Of a stretch of DNA of 52,312 nucleotides, positions 51,758 through 52,312 are shown piece after piece; the stretch's first letter is position 1; the number at the start of each line of letters is the position of its first letter. A program made the position numbers and the translations under genes. The notes beneath the pieces were generated by a model. The model had not been told where the DNA came from and searched no databases. It worked only from the letters and a program-made list of their open reading frames with translations. Origin of the DNA: CAYOEV01 sp964403075 (GTDB lineage Bacteria; Bacteroidota; Bacteroidia; Cytophagales; Cyclobacteriaceae); assembly GCA_964403075.1 (NCBI GenBank), contig CAYOEV010000017.1:1-52312 (forward strand). Reading direction: 5' to 3'.

Positions 51758-52312
51758 GGATCATCCCTGCCATCGACTTGATAGAAGGCAAATGTGTGCG
51801 GCTCTCCAAGGGGGATTATGCCACCCAAAAAATTTACAACGAAGACCCCCTCGAGGTAGCCAAGTCGTTTGAAGATGCAGGATTAACCTACCTACATCTG
51901 GTAGATCTCGATGGCGCAAAGGCCGGAGAGATTGTCAACTGGCGCGTACTTGAAAAGCTGGCGCACCATACGCAGCTGGCCATTGACTTTGGGGGTGGTG
52001 TAAAATCCAACGAGGCTGCCCGCATCGCCTTTGAATGCGGTGCCAAACAAATTACAGGGGGTAGCGTATCCGTGAAGGACCCAGAGCTTTTCAAAGGATG
52101 GCTTCTTACCTACGGATCGGAGGCTGTCATTTTAGGCGCCGACGCTTATGAGGAAAAAATTGCCGTACAGGGCTGGCAGGAAACCACCGAGCGCTACATA
52201 TATGACTTCATTGCGCAGTATACAGAAGCCGGTGTAAAATATGTAATAAGTACAGACATAGCCAAAGATGGCATGCTGCAGGGACCATCGCTGGAGATGT
52301 ATAAAAAAATAC
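51754..52312 (+). CDS. hisA: Phosphoribosylformimino-5-aminoimidazole carboxamide ribotide isomerase, partial
   Basis: Amadori-type isomerase (beta/alpha barrel) of the histidine pathway. 186 codons are present before the window ends, starting MRIIPAIDLIEGKCVR. Catalytic Asp8 (AIDL) and Asp130 (LGAD) are visible, and the phosphate-binding FGGGVKS and STDIAKDG match HisA. Its ATG overlaps the hisH stop (ATGA). The rest of the gene, and probably hisF and hisIE, lie beyond the window. Confidence 0.94.
   Translation, partial: MRIIPAIDLIEGKCVRLSKGDYATQKIYNEDPLEVAKSFEDAGLTYLHLVDLDGAKAGEIVNWRVLEKLAHHTQLAIDFGGGVKSNEAARIAFECGAKQITGGSVSVKDPELFKGWLLTYGSEAVILGADAYEEKIAVQGWQETTERYIYDFIAQYTEAGVKYVISTDIAKDGMLQGPSLEMYKKI

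Noticed and set aside
1..52312. CRISPR arrays, insertion sequences, prophage and toxin-antitoxin or other defence genes
   Set aside because: No regularly spaced repeats, transposase, integrase or paired small toxin genes were found on either strand.

Overview
The window is a 52 kb piece of a draft genome from a member of the Bacteroidota, most likely order Cytophagales. The evidence is a SusC/SusD outer-membrane pair with a lipoprotein partner, a Bacteroidota-type LptD, PD40/OmpA and Transglut_core2 proteins, DUF3179, a single-chain pyruvate carboxylase, and promoters of the Bacteroidota form TAnnTTTG lying very close to start codons. Shine-Dalgarno sequences are generally absent, and several genes start with TTG. 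Two assembly marks are visible. The first 15 bases are Illumina adapter sequence, fused to the 3' end of a tRNA, and a 10-N gap interrupts susD.

Layout. 16-100: tRNA 3' end and its terminator. 121-3412: trigger factor, clpP, clpX (+). 3561-5203: lpxB and a PTPS/QueD enzyme (-). 5204-5561: a non-coding stretch with strong inverted repeats. 5562-6518: hldD (+), then a two-way terminator. 6680-12540: a susC-susD-Calx-beta lipoprotein operon (-). 12799-17999: lepA-folD-queE-ompA (PD40/OmpA), tightly packed (-). 18081-26956: exported M20 peptidase, small secreted protein, dtd, a TIP30-like protein, YkvA, a membrane-anchored protein, an IscA-like protein, folB, a DivIVA-like protein, a WD40 protein, a phosphopantetheinyl transferase and an exported S10-type peptidase. 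26953-30967: SirB1-like protein, Cys-Cys outer-membrane barrel plus DUF3179 lipoprotein, and a glycosyltransferase. 30971-37517: an envelope block with a minus-strand operon (amidase, MCE/MlaD protein, acyl-CoA carboxyltransferase, small membrane protein) divergent from lptD. 37549-41095: small conserved-looking protein, lone receiver domain, lysS and proline dehydrogenase. 41153-43590: aroB and aroA, with an overlooked 53-residue membrane protein between them on the other strand. 43726-47175: pyruvate carboxylase (-). 47278 to the end: the histidine operon hisG-hisD-hisC/hisB fusion-hisH-hisA (+), running off the window.

Most genes are housekeeping or envelope genes. lpxB, hldD, lptD and the MCE protein serve lipopolysaccharide and outer-membrane lipid homeostasis. 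clpP/clpX/tig form a protein quality-control group. aroB/aroA and the his genes serve amino-acid synthesis. The most notable points are three. First, a histidine-codon-rich leader peptide (47293-47340) is followed by a terminator hairpin just before hisG, which looks like an attenuator. Second, the his operon carries a single-chain fusion of histidinol-phosphate aminotransferase and imidazoleglycerol-phosphate dehydratase, with no histidinol-phosphatase domain. Third, an A-type (IscA-like) protein lacks the C-terminal Cys pair. No phage, CRISPR array, insertion sequence or clear defence system was seen.
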